DNA of 64,000 nt from Trichopria drosophilae (GCA_030407085.1 CM059587.1:80923001-80987000), one strand, 5' to 3'; shown: positions 25,501-36,818, numbered from the stretch's first letter. Translations and numbers: made by a program. The notes: generated by a model not told the origin, from the sequence alone.

Positions 25501-27920
25501 GTGTTAAATTATTGGTGTTATATGACAAATTTAACCATTCAGACTATGAATCGTATTTTTTTAAAAATGCCAATTTCAAAATACGTATTATTTACTATTA
25601 TATAATTACTATGTTTCTTTAATTCTCAGTGTATAAATTTGAATATATAATGAAAAATCTAATTCTGACATTGTAAAACTGACTAAAATAATAGTATTTA
25701 TACCACAAAAAATCAGAATACTAAAATTTATGTTAATATTTCTTTCAGAGTATTGCGGATATTTGTAATAAACAACCGGAATTTTTCTTATTCTGACAAC
25801 AGTCAGGCATTTGAGTACTATGAAGTTTATTGCTCTTCGAAACAAGCGGAACAAATATAGCATCTTTAGGAGTATAAAATTATAATTTTCCCTCAGGCGT
25901 CAGCTTAATAAAGACTCAGGTTCGAATTCACCGCGGGGCGGGATTTTTTCGTATTTATTTGCGAGCAATAACAGATGTAAATACATTTTATATTTCATCT
26001 TTGAATATTTCAATTAGCGTAGTTGTTTTACAAGAGTTAATAATTTGCACTGAGAATGAAAATCTACCGACTGATTGAGAACAGTGCAGATTTTACTGTA
26101 TAAAATTTTAAATGTTTAAAAAATTGAACAGATGCAATAATTAAAATTTTATATTTTCGTGCAGATTATTCGAAAGAGAATTCCATACCAATATTAAAAA
26201 TAAGTTATATCAAATGAAACAATAAAATACAATTTTTTATTTTTTTTTTCAAAGTTGATATTTTGGATCTTTTGTTTATAAATAAATAGAATATATTTCA
26301 ATTGATACTCTGGATATAAAACTTTAAAAAAAGTAATTTACGACCGGAACACGCATCGTCATAGCGGTTTGGCGAGTGTTTATACGATAAGCAAATAGGT
26401 GTACTGTAAAATGGAAATTTCAGCATTCATATTCAAAACAATTCCGGTGAGATCAATAGAGATCCGCAAATTCAAGTATTGGAGACAAATTCAATTTGCT
26501 CGGTATGTTACTATATTTCACTAAATTATTTCCACAAAATTGTATCCATTAATATCCACGACGAAATATTGTACAGTTGCGTCAAAAGATCGAGGATATT
26601 TTTAAATTAAATAATTTTTCTCGCACTGGAGTTCCACATATAAAGAAAACTCGGGAAAATCAAATAATTTATATAAATAATTTTCTATAAAGCATAATTA
26701 ATAGAAACAAGATTGCTAAAAACAAATTTAAAAATTAATATATATTACGATTATTATTTTTTATTTTCCCATAATCACTTTATAAGCTATTTGTTGTAAT
26801 ATGGATAATAATATAATTATAAAGATAATTACATAAAACGAAGATAATGCATTTAAATCAACTAAGAAATAACGAAGTTACGAACATAACGATTTAACGA
26901 AGACTAGTAAATTCATGGAAAGTTTAGTCTAACCCTTAAGTTTGTTAATTTGTCTTCAGAATTTGCCTGAAGTCTGCAAGTTATCCTTTCAAGAGATATA
27001 CTTGTATTACCAATTATCATTATTGATGCATTGTTAGTAAATAACGAGTTAAACACGGTTATATCAATTAATTTGTTGTTCAATTAATACTTTCAATTGA
27101 GCCCGATATTTATAATGTAGAACGTTTAAAGTGTTAATTATGATTAATTCAGAACGAGAGGTTTTTTTAAATATAAAAATATCAGGTTGTTAATTTTGAA
27201 TTTTATGAAAATAGAAAATGATATCAGCTAAGATCAATAACGTACATTATTTTCTCAAAACCGCGGGGGCCGTTGGGTACAAAAATATTGTAGGAGAATT
27301 TTATATTTGAGGGATAAAACTTTCAAACACTCTCTAATATTTTTAAAATTACAGACATTACGGAGTAAAAAGTTTGAAAGTGGAGTTCTTGCCACACGTC
27401 CACTCTTCTACCCACTACTCGATAAAATCGTGTGACGCTTTTAATACCGACATCAATATTGTTATATACTTTTGAGTACTATATTCACTAGTTTTATTTT
27501 GATAAAAGTTTATTATATGCAATATACTATTAAGTAATTTTATTTTTATAGATTAATGATGCAGAGTTCATTATTCTAAATGGCTTATTAAATAAAAATA
27601 GTTTCATATCTTAAGATATAAATCTCAAAAAATTTCCTAACACGACTGCATCAGCATTTCAGGTAACAAACATGTTGTGACCAACACTTTAGGACAAAAG
27701 TTAAGTTCGCTTGGTGATTTGTAACAATTCAGGGAATAATGCAGTTTTTTCGCAACAGTTTTTGCATATTTTATATAATTTTTAGCACATAATTAAATAC
27801 TAAACATAACAAAATTCATTGTAACATCAGCACATTTTGAGTTTGAATTTACACGATATTAATTTTATTTAAATAAGAATATTTAAAAAAGAAAAAAAAT
27901 ATTTGAAAAGCTGTTGTTCC
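22521..27920. other. Long AT-rich non-coding stretch
   Basis: No exon, RNA gene or bounded element could be supported. A small perfect hairpin (TCCCAGG-ATGG-CCTGGGA) lies at about 25471. A second AAGCAAATAGGTGTACTGTAA word at 26389 matches 20452. The small open frames at 23701-23907 and 25609-25863 have no recognisable features. Confidence 0.4.
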
Positions 27921-27929
27921 ATAAGTTAT

Positions 27930-28490
27930 ATCTATATTAAGAAAATATGTCAAACCGTACTTAATTGTATGGTTAACTATTAAAAATTGCGCTAAATCAG
28001 TTATGTCTTACGTGATTAACTTTGAACTAGTCTGTTACTACTGAAGGAGACTTATCGCTAACAATCAGAATAAAAATTGAGATACACTGTTGTGTTTTCA
28101 ATTATAAATTCACACAAAAATTTTAAGTTTGTCCATAATTTCATTAGTAAAGGCTTAATTAACTTAATCTTAGGAAGTGCGTTAATTTTTATTATAGCAG
28201 TGGCGCCCAACGGTGGACATCAATACGAATGTCAGATAATAAATTATGAACGAAAATTACTAAGAAAAATAAATTTCAATCCTCATGGCGAAAAATATTA
28301 ATTATCGAGCGTTAAATATTTAAAAAAGGAAAATATATTTGAAGAACTGTTGTTCTATAAGTTTTTCTTAAAAATAATAGGAGAGGAACGTCATAGGGAT
28401 GTTTTCTATCAATTTGAATAAAAAGTTATAACTTCCTGGAGTAAGTATAAATAAAAAGTTAATTCTTACAAATGGCGCCCAACAAGGGAC
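27930..28490 (+). mobile_element. LTR-retroelement remnant, copy 1, with two primer-binding-site-like motifs
   Basis: This block is a direct repeat of 31050-31570. Shared words include AATTGTATGGTTAACTATTA, GTCTGTTACTACTGAAGGAG, TTTCATTAGTAAAGGCTTAA and CATAGGGATGTTTTCTATC. It contains TGGCGCCCAACGGTGGAC at 28201-28218 and TGGCGCCCAACAAGGGAC at 28473-28490. The first 11-12 bases of each are the complement of the 3' end of animal tRNA-Lys, the primer site of many gypsy-type LTR elements and endogenous retroviruses. No gag, pol or env frame is visible. It is a decayed non-coding relic. Confidence 0.65.
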
Positions 28491-29341
28491 ATTGCTATAT
28501 ATATAAACACTGAATCATTATATTAATTTTGTCACCATTTTTTAGGGTGTGTTGAAACCAATTTAGGCTTCAAGAGTTACAGTTGACAAAAATTATTTCG
28601 GAAAACTTTATAATACATTTTGTATCCGTAATGTCTTCAATCTTCATAAGATCTCGAAATGACAAATAACTCGTTCCTGGCTTTGACAGCGGGCAGACTG
28701 TTAACATTTGCCGAAACAAACTTCAAATTTCAATTTTCAAATTTCGACCCTACTCGACCCTCTGAACATTTTTTTATTTGGTTTTTTTGTTATCTGGACG
28801 ACCATTCATTCCTTGCAAATTCAATTTCTAAGTTTCTTGGAATGAAAATTGAACCGCTGTATTGAAGAGACTCGCTCCAAGAAATTTAGAAATCAAAGCC
28901 TTATCTGATTAAAAATCCATTGTTAACAACAAATAAACCTTGAAAAATTGAATTATTTTCTTCAAAATTAATTTTTCTTAAATGAATTGAAATTTGTAGT
29001 TTGTGAATTGTATTATGAATTGAAAACTTAGTATGTAAGATTTTTGAAATCTTTGAATACTGAATAGTTATTGGTTTTTAAAAATTTAAAATGACGGATC
29101 CAATATGGTGGACGAATTAAACAAAATTCCGTATTTAGAGGTTGTTGGCATCCCTTAATGGAAATCCGTTTTCGATTTTATTTTAATTTAATTGGCGCGC
29201 AAAAAAAAAACAAAAAGGATAAGGTCCTCGATATCCTCCACATGCTGAGTTTTATAAATTTGTGTTAATTTTGGTTGTCCCCCACACTGAATCCTCATTT
29301 TTAATTTCTAAAACCTGAGAACGAATTCGTCATCATCGACG
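28491..29341. other. AT-rich non-coding stretch between retroelement remnants
   Basis: No gene is recognised. AAATGACGGATCCAATATGG at 29090 matches 56166 and belongs to a dispersed ATGGCGGATCC motif seen elsewhere in the window. Confidence 0.4.
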
Positions 29342-29674
29342 TTGAAAAATTTACCATTTTTGGCCATATTTTATTGTCAGTATTATCTGGAAGATAGGTT
29401 ATTTATTCTCGGGACACGTACGGCAGGTAAAAGCTCGCGTGTTAAGAATTACCATAACCTCAGATTTCTGGCGGATACCATTATTAAGCGTCGGGAAGCT
29501 CAATGCTCGCCGTATGTATCGAGTCCGCAGGAGAGTTTGCGACATCGATTCTCAAATCCTTTCTTGCGCGGGAACATCAACGACGCTCGTACGGCCCTGG
29601 GGGCGTCACCCGTTACAGTAGTGCACGTCCCGAATAGTCCGACGGAATCATTCCAAATCCTTGTTCGATCCTAA
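29342..29674 (+). other. GC-richer open-frame block of unknown nature
   Basis: A 110-codon open frame (29342-29674) overlaps another frame (29439-29621) inside a roughly 270-bp island of about 50% GC in AT-rich DNA. The product is basic and rich in R, S and T, with no recognised domain, signal peptide or membrane segment. It lies amid retroelement remnants, so it may be a leftover internal piece of a mobile element. It may equally be a non-coding conserved block. I do not recognise the protein and would not call a gene without homologues. Confidence 0.2.
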
Positions 29675-30506
29675 ACCTCACCCACAAAGCTCTCCCAAAT
29701 CTCCCAATTCGTCCTTGTAACATCACTTACATCCGATATCTCTACTAAAACATCGTTGCGAAACTGACTTTTTGGGCACTTCCTGGAAGTCCGATTTACG
29801 GTTGCGGTTTATCCTCGGTTTCTTGGAGCTTTCATGACTTTTGTTAAATTTTAGTTATCTGAACATGAACCTTACGAAATATTTAGTATTTCGGGGTGGA
29901 GATTCATTAAGGATGATATAACACATAACTGTTCTTTTAGACTAAGCGAATATATTACATATGAACACGTTTTTTCATAATTTCTGCTCATTTTCAGGTA
30001 ATTTACATTGGATGGCATTTTTTAATGAGTTTTACAAAGATTGTAAATAACAAACGTTGATATTTTTTGCATCTTTATACTGCTTATTATTGCAGAATCA
30101 GCTTTTTAATCGAAAATTTAGTTCGAGGCATTTTTTACGTTATATTTGACATTTTCATTTGCATTACCGAACTATGGTAAGTCTAGGTACCTTGGCAGCC
30201 ACTAGACAACGAAACATACTCTAGAACTCAGAAATATTACAAAGTATGCCTCTATATACTAATTTACGATTTATTTAAAAAAAAACATTATTACTTAAAT
30301 ATATGGCAAATAAGTGCCAAAAAAATGGAAGATTCAAATGACATCCGTCCACGAAAAAAAAAATTTTTTAAAATACATTATTTTTTGGTCGCTCGAAGAC
30401 AAACTGTCTTTAATACAAAGTACATAAACTTAATGTAACAAATATTTAGTCCATTCAATTTGTTAATTCCAATTTCGAATTTATCGCATATGAAATTCGT
30501 AATACT

Positions 30507-30524
30507 GTACGCCGTTGGGCGCCA
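30507..30524 (-). mobile_element. Primer-binding-site-like motif, reverse orientation
   Basis: On the minus strand this reads GCAAA followed by TGGCGCCCAACGG, the tRNA-Lys-complementary word seen five other times within 4 kb. It marks another retroelement fragment, inverted relative to its neighbours. The surrounding sequence shows no coding frame. Confidence 0.5.
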
Positions 30525-31049
30525 TTTGCTGCGTCTACTGTACTCACATCTGGTCTTCCGGTTATTTAGTCATATATTAATTAAATATCTCCGAATAATA
30601 TTTATTAATCAATTTGAGTAAATAATAAAAACAATTTTATTCGTAGTTGTGCAATTAAAAAAAGAATTCCAGTAACATACCGCCGAAAAAAAAGTAATTC
30701 CAACTAAAATAGAATTAAAGATTAAAACAACAGTAAAACGTGCTAAATAAATAAATTTCGAAAAAATTATTTGATATTTTTGGGATGTATATGAAAAAAT
30801 AATAGTTTCCTCTCAGTCTTCTATACACTATAAGGTTTAGTATATGCTCATTAGTATTTTTAAAACAGAACTCTGTTATTTAATATCATAATAGTAATTA
30901 GTAGAATATTTACCTTTTATTTGTTGATAAACAAACAAATACACATTGTAACATAAACCTGGTTCCGTGTTAAAAATAATCCTTTTTTTCAAACTATACT
31001 GAATGAATGAAATATTTTATTATTTAGTTATATCTCGATTAAGTAAATG
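30525..31049. other. AT-rich non-coding stretch
   Basis: No gene or bounded repeat was seen. It is probably decayed mobile-element DNA, given the flanking primer-site motifs. Confidence 0.35.
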
Positions 31050-31570
31050 TTTCAACCCGAATTTAATTGTATGGTTAACTATTAAAAATTGCGCTCAATC
31101 AGTTATGTTTTACATGATTAACTTTGAACTAGTCTGTTACTACTGAAGGAGACTTATCGCTAGCAATCGGAACAAAAATTCAGATGCACTTTTGTGTTTT
31201 CAATTACGAATTCATAACAAAATTTAATTTTGTCCATCATTTCATTAGTAAAGGCTTAATTAACTTAGTCATAGGAAGTGTATTAACTTTTATAATAGCA
31301 GTGGCGCCCAACGACGGATAATACGAATGTCAGACAATACATTATAAACGGAAATGATTAAGAAAACTAAATTTCAATCCTTGTGGCGAAAAATAAAAAT
31401 AATCGATCGTTAACTATTTAAAATAGGAAAAAATATTTGAAGAACTCTTGTCCTATAAGTTTTTCTTAAAAATGATAGACAAACGTCGTGAAAATCGCAG
31501 TCATAGGGATGTTTTCTATCAATTTGAATAAAAAGTTAATTCTTAAAAATGGCGCCCAACATGGGACATT
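31050..31570 (+). mobile_element. LTR-retroelement remnant, copy 2, with two primer-binding-site-like motifs
   Basis: This is the direct-repeat partner of 27930-28490 in the same orientation. Primer-site-like words are at 31302-31319 (TGGCGCCCAACGACGGAT) and 31550-31567 (TGGCGCCCAACATGGGAC). The distance between the two motifs is 248 bases here and 272 in copy 1, so both copies descend from one arrangement. No open frame of retroelement type is present. Confidence 0.65.
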
Positions 31571-32223
31571 TCTATATATATTAACACTGAATCATTATAA
31601 TAACAAAAATGTTTAAATATGGGAATAGCTACGAGATTTTTAATATTTCATGTTAACAAAATATACATACAATTTTGATGAAGACTAACTTATTCCTTTT
31701 TTTTTAACATCTTCAAAAAGCAGGAAGAATACTGTCACACTCCTTTTTGTTCATATTTATAAGTTAAATAGATAATAATATGCAACGATTGCAATCTTAA
31801 ATATCCCATGGCTTTGTAATTTTTATTAAAAAAAAAAATTATAGTACGACTTTTTTCAACTATTTTTTCATTGACGGTAAATAAAAGAAGGAAGGACGAT
31901 GTACAAGTCATTATTAAAATTATGCATACAAGAAATGTGATATTTTTCTGAGTTTTGAATGTCCTACTATGTCCTATTAATAATATTTGTAGTATGCCGT
32001 TTTGGAATGTAGTAAAATACACGATGAAAAACTACGGCCTTATTTTCAGATTCGGCGTAATTAGTAACAGACATTAATTCCATTTTTCAATTATTCTTGC
32101 AGTCCGTTCAAAGAGTTTTTCGATATATCATCTCTAACCATTTAGGTTAAGATCTACATTAATTATTAAAGTGAAAAGTAGTAAGTTATCTGCAAAATTA
32201 AACAAAAAGTGAACTGTTACAAA
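31571..32223. other. AT-rich non-coding stretch
   Basis: No gene is supported. A 95-codon minus-strand frame at 31735-32022 is hydrophobic in its middle but has no recognised family or exon signals, and was rejected. Confidence 0.4.
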
Positions 32224-32241
32224 TGGCGCCCAACGAGGGAC
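32224..32241 (+). mobile_element. Primer-binding-site-like motif
   Basis: TGGCGCCCAACGAGGGAC preceded by TTACAAA, as at 28473 (CTTACAAA). It is the best match of the set to a tRNA-Lys primer site and marks another retroelement fragment about 400 bases upstream of the cholinergic CpG-rich island. Confidence 0.55.
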
Positions 32242-32639
32242 AGCGATTCTAAAAGTATTAGTACTAAAACATAACAATAAAAGATTAAAATAAATATACA
32301 ATAAAAACAATTGCCACATTTTTCTCAATTTTTTCTATCCTACAAGGCCTTCCAAGTCCTAATCGTACGATTTTCTGGTATTTCCGTTTCAGAAAGACAA
32401 CATCAAATCGATTCAATAACATTCGTCCACAAATTCGGTTTCATTATAGTAACAGACATTAATTGCACTTTTCAATCATTTTGACCATCCTTTCATAGAA
32501 TTTTTCAACATTTCAGCTCTGCTAATGTCAAAAACAGATAGATTTTTGTTATTTGATAGGCCACATCCATTAATTGAGGGCATTTTCATCAGCAACATTC
32601 GTAATCAGACTCCCCCTCTAAATCTTTAAAAATCTATCC

Positions 32640-33230
32640 TTTGACTACTAGCAGCTTTTGACTAGAGGATATCTTAACAATGGCTTGGGTGAAAATGATG
32701 CAATCGAGCGTTTCGAAAATCAGGTGAACCTGTCGGCAGTGTCGTATCTAGGCACCGCAGAACCCCGCCCTAAACTTCAAATTAGCCTCGAGGTCAAACG
32801 GGGGCGCGTACGTACGTACTCGTTTCTTCTCTGTCGCTCTTCCTCGGAGGGTCCTACCCCGTCGTCGTCGGTCGGCAGGTGAGCGAAAGCGAGGTATCGA
32901 CCTGGAGCCAGAAATACCGCGCAACATCGACCGGCCTACGGTCGTACCTGGTTCCTCCACTTCCCTCACCCCGATGATCGTTCGAGGCCACTGGAGGACG
33001 GAAAAGGCCGTCGCCAATCCTGGGGATTCCTCCTGGCGCGGCTGCGCCCGATTCCACTCGCGCCCCCTACCCCCGGACGCAGCACCCGGTCGGGTGGGGT
33101 ATCTTCCTGGAGCAGTGGCGGGGAGGACTCCGAGGGCAGATGCTCGAAAGCTACCCCAACGGTGAGACACGTCCATCCTAAGCGAGACGCCCCTGCTCAT
33201 CGGGAGCCCTTCGGTCTGCGTGAGTATTTT
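32640..33230 (+). promoter_or_regulatory. CpG-rich first-exon / promoter island of the cholinergic locus (candidate)
   Basis: This roughly 600-bp block is rich in GC and CpG (for example GTCGTCGTCGGTCGG), in strong contrast to the flanks. It contains three good 5' splice-site candidates on the + strand: CAG|GTGAGC after 32878, ACG|GTGAGA after 33161 and TGC|GTGAGT after 33219. Position upstream of a ChAT-like exon and VAChT fits the shared first exon of insect cholinergic loci. Long open frames on both strands, including 150 codons on the minus strand, follow from the high GC content and are not treated as genes. No TATA box is evident and the transcription start is not determined. Confidence 0.55.
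33140..33161 (+). CDS. ChAT: Candidate start exon of choline acetyltransferase (7 codons plus 1 base)
   Basis: The frame ATG CTC GAA AGC TAC CCC AAC G ends at a consensus donor (G|GTGAGA). Joining that single base to the exon at 35430 restores codon GGC and gives MLESYPNGSVEDSAEKVEG, with no stop. The context of this ATG is weak (C at -3, C at +4). An alternative donor after 33219 is also phase-compatible with the 35430 exon, through a frame that is open from 32883 but has no ATG. That frame would need a non-AUG start; Drosophila ChAT is reported to use GUG. The choice between the two cannot be made from sequence alone. Confidence 0.35.
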
Positions 33231-35429
33231 TACCGATTTTTTCTACTCAAAGTGACATTTACAGCATATCGCCGCTGACAGATTGCACCTGTCAAATCTC
33301 AAATTTCAAAAAAAATTTGGCAAAGTGTTCCGAACGGAGTTTCTTCTTGCGCGCGATGCGTTTGGTCCGAAGATACTAGAGTGTAATCGGTGCAGCGGTG
33401 CATGCTTCAAATGACTCGTTGCAATCCAGAATTATTTTTGAAGAATTCGATATACCACAAAATTTTATATTTTTATTCAGTGTTATTGATCGTTTTGTTC
33501 CAAATTTTACTTTCACGTGTTCAAAAACTGCTGACCATTTTCAATTATAAATACCATCGCGTGTTCTAGTATACTTTCCTAATCCTGGTGCGTGTAGTCA
33601 TTAAGACTGATGTTTTTCCCATTATTAAATGTGATGAAAATGAATGTTCGTAAACCATATTTTATTTCATTACTTTTTCATTTTGTTATTGTGAATGTTC
33701 TATGTAATTCGTGTATCATTTGATAAAAAGTTGATTATGTAATCGTCATTATTTACATTTTCATTTTCAGAAATTTTAGAGATAAAAAATATGTTTAAAA
33801 CCATAACAAAAAAATTATAATTAATGCAAGTTTTGTAGTTTAGAAAATTTTGTTTTCTTGGATTTTCTTCTTTTATCATTCATTTGTGTCTTTGCCTTCT
33901 TTGTCTGGTTCTATTTTCATTAGCGACGACAGCCCTTGAGGTCCCTTTTCATATGTCCGGTGTTATCATTATCTTATAGCTTCTCATATACGAGTATAAT
34001 TGGAAAGGTTTTAATAGTGTAACGAAGAAGTATTTACATTAATAGAATCCACAGTTAAAAATATAAGTCTGTCATTCACTTGAGATGAAAAATGTTACGA
34101 AAATTTTCTTCAGTAAATTTATATTCCTTTTTTGAAATAAATAAAATTGAATTTTGATTAATGTGTTTAAACTGTGTATAAAACTGTAAAATATGTTATA
34201 TCCGACGTTTTCCGTAATTAATATTTCAACGAAAAGTGCATTTGCATATATTTACGGTAACTGCGTAATCTAATTTTCAATTAAGACTCTAAATTAATTA
34301 CAACCTTACTTTTACTACCAGAATTATATATTAACCCAGTTTCAAAAATATCATCATCAACGTTGAAATAAATTCCAATTTTAAATATTATTTCTTTTAT
34401 TTTAATTACTTGTTTCATTAATTAAACAATATCATGGAAAAACGGAATTAAACGAAATTTCATGATTTCATATAATTAATTCATCCTTCCGATAATTTAA
34501 TTATAATATTGAATTTGCGGCGTATATATGGAAACATAGCACGCTGCAAATTTTTTGGTCAGTTTACACAAAATAAATTCGTTCTCTTAATGCCGGTATG
34601 CAGCATTCGACAATTATCGCAAGCTCGTGCGCAAACGCAGATGCGTAAACTGCAGGGGGCCATCGCGCATGTGCATATCTCCAACCAACACGTAATCAAT
34701 TATTACGTAATGTAAAAGAACTAAGATTATTCTCATCTCACATTTCCAAAAAATGTTATTTATTTTTTTATAACATCGAGTTTAAAACTGATAATTTGTT
34801 AAGTTAATCATAATATAATGAGATGCGCTATAAATGATTTCCTAAGATGCCGCAACTATCTAATAATACAAAGCTTATTACCTTGGAATATAAGCCTGCA
34901 AGGTAACTGAATGGTTATTGTTGTATTTTTGCAAACATCGCTAAACTCGTTTGCAGTATTGGTAAACCGATTTAATTACGCCGCTGGTTTTCTAATCTAA
35001 TTAACTCTTAACTACTTCGCTCAATGCCTCTGATATTAATATTTCCAAGACGGTTATTGGAAAATACCTACAATTATCGTAACAATTTTAACATCCTTTT
35101 GATAAAAGTTGGACTATTATGTGACAATCTCGGTATTGAACGAAAGCTTCAAATTAGCTGTCATTGTGATTTACGATTATGTAAATTTCCAATTCGCCAT
35201 AAACGATCTGTCATTCGAGTCAGAACTGCCTTTCCGAATCCAGATGAATGACACTAATTTCCAATAATGTTCAGATAGTGTCCTTTGAAAACGATGACGT
35301 AATATTCCACCTCCAGAAGTTGTAACTTGGATTTTCTAATTCCTGACATCAAATGATAATAGCCTGCCGCTGTAATTTTATTTGGAACTTATTATTTGAT
35401 TGAAAGGGTATGTTACCTTAATGTTTTAG
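33231..35429 (+). other. Probable intron 1 of ChAT (non-coding)
   Basis: AT-rich DNA between the candidate first-exon donors and the acceptor at 35428-35429 shows no further convincing exon. A roughly 70-codon frame at 34509-34715 and one at 35024-35251 lack splice-bounded coding character. Intron-borne regulatory elements are possible but none is recognised. Confidence 0.45.
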
Positions 35430-35633
35430 GCTCGGTAGAGGACTCGGCTGAAAAGGTGGAGGGCCAGGGCACAAAAGGCGTCAGGGAGTCGGAGAACGAC
35501 TCCGGAGAAGAAACGCCACAACCTCCAGCAGACGTGGCTTCAACCCTGAGCGGCCTCCTTTCGGGACTTCCAACCTTTGTTGGTCCCCAGCGCCTCGCCA
35601 ACTCTCTTCGACAGAAGATTGCCGATAATTCTG
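35430..35633 (+). CDS. ChAT: Internal coding exon, probably ChAT N-terminal region
   Basis: This is a clear internal exon of 204 bases. It is preceded by the acceptor TTTTAG and followed by a consensus donor, TCTG|GTAAGTA. GC-rich third positions contrast with the surrounding DNA. It encodes an acidic, disordered-looking stretch (SVEDSAEKVEGQGTKG, then ENDSGEETPQPP) followed by a segment ending PQRLANSLRQKIADNS. Phase 1 at both ends keeps the frame when the exon is included or skipped. Its place between the CpG-rich island and VAChT, on the same strand, suggests an N-terminal ChAT exon; the catalytic domain is not in this exon. The ending is faintly like the N-terminal segment of insect ChAT as I remember it, so the gene assignment rests mainly on locus layout. 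Alternatives are a separate VAChT-linked isoform or an unknown gene. Confidence 0.6.
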
Positions 35634-36392
35634 GTAAGTAACAATTGATGTTCTATCAATAAAATATATTTGTCCATAATATGTTCTGACAAAATGATAT
35701 AATATTAAGAGCGAGTGACCATTGGTTTTGCTACTATATTTCAAATACCGCAAGTCGCGATCTAGGACAACAGCTACGGGTCGCGTGCAGTACAGTAACT
35801 TTTTAACATGTACGCCTAGAGTTTCAAGCCATAAATAGACCTGCTTCCGATCGCGGTTGTAAAATTGGAAGATTTACACAAATTGGCCAGCTAGCTGAAA
35901 AACGAGATCGTATCTAGACATGCTTAGAAATATTTGAACTAGTTACACATTTTAGGAAATAGTAAACCGAAATGTTCTTTTTGATGACAATGCCCGTTGT
36001 TCCTGGGACAAATATACATTTTTAAAAGTTTACGAGTTTGTAGTTTATAACTGATCATATGATATACGTCGTGTACAAGGGAGCTCTCATTCGGCACTGT
36101 TAATTATCCGTAACCTGCAACTTCGCTCATCATACCTTTTTCAAAATTCATTCTTAGAAGGGTTTTTTGGAACCATTGTTCCGAACGTGAATTTCCATGA
36201 TAAAATTTTTTAAACATATTCGTGGCCTGTAATGGGCTTTTATTCAGGGTGGGAAAATAATTTAAGTCATGGCGAAAAGACAAGCAGTTGCGCAATCAGG
36301 CCGGGCTAGGGCTCCTCTTTCGTTCCGGTTATGACTGAAAAATATTCTCGAAATTGTTGGCATTTTTTAATCAGAGTGATCTGTTGTTGTAG
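35634..36392 (+). other. Intron DNA upstream of the VAChT leader
   Basis: No further exon is seen. The stretch ends in a plausible acceptor, CTGTTGTTGTAG, at 36381-36392. A 140-codon frame starting at 36331 runs across this acceptor and is not considered a gene. Confidence 0.45.
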
Positions 36393-36818
36393 GTTGCCCG
36401 TGGCTCGGCCTGATGCGCGTCGTGTCGATCGCTGTTATGTCGCCAACTTTCGGCGTCGAACCAACATCAAGCATCACCAAAGCATCGTTATTCGTCCTTT
36501 GAGCATCATTAGGAATTTTCAGTATTTTGTTCAACATTTACTAACTAAATTCAATGGAGAACACACTAATGCACCGAAAGAAGATACGGAAGCTGCGTCA
36601 ATCACTTTTATAAGGAACACGAAGACAACCCACCTCGAAACGACGCTAAACATTTTGTACACAAATTTCATTTTCCCAATAAGTAACAAAATTTTGAAGA
36701 ATTCAACACTGAATACCATAAAACATACTCAACTTTATTCGAAAAAATATTAAGTTAGCAAAAAACGGTATATACTAAATAAATTCGACACAACTTCAAG
36801 CAACATCAGCCAGCAAAC
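36393..36818 (+). promoter_or_regulatory. VAChT: Candidate VAChT 5' untranslated leader exon
   Basis: The leader would start after the acceptor TGTTGTTGTAG|GTTGCC and run without interruption to the VAChT ATG at 36819. Known insect VAChT transcripts splice a shared upstream exon to a leader that precedes an intronless coding region. The leader contains several upstream ATGs, the first at 36413 opening a 29-codon frame. The acceptor is moderate and not confirmed by transcript data. Confidence 0.45.
36413..36502 (+). CDS. Upstream open reading frame in the VAChT leader
   Basis: This 29-codon frame (starting MRVVSIAVMSPTFG) lies wholly in the candidate leader and ends with TGA 316 bases before the VAChT ATG. 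If exon 1 is spliced from the donor after 33161 to 36393, the ATG at 33140 reads through in the same frame into this uORF. The same AUG that would start ChAT would then act as an upstream start in VAChT mRNA. It could limit VAChT translation. No peptide function is proposed. Confidence 0.3.
   Translation: MRVVSIAVMSPTFGVEPTSSITKASLFVL

Noticed and set aside
31735..32022. 95-codon minus-strand frame between primer-site motifs
   Set aside because: No similarity to retroelement proteins that I can recognise and no coding composition.
32748..33200. 150-codon minus-strand open frame in the CpG-rich island
   Set aside because: Arginine/glycine/proline-rich product expected from any GC-rich sequence; the splice signals in the block all favour the plus strand.
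36331..36753. 140-codon open frame just upstream of VAChT
   Set aside because: It runs across the probable leader acceptor at 36391-36392, so its start would lie in the intron; composition is unlike coding DNA. Only the leader uORF at 36413-36502 is kept.
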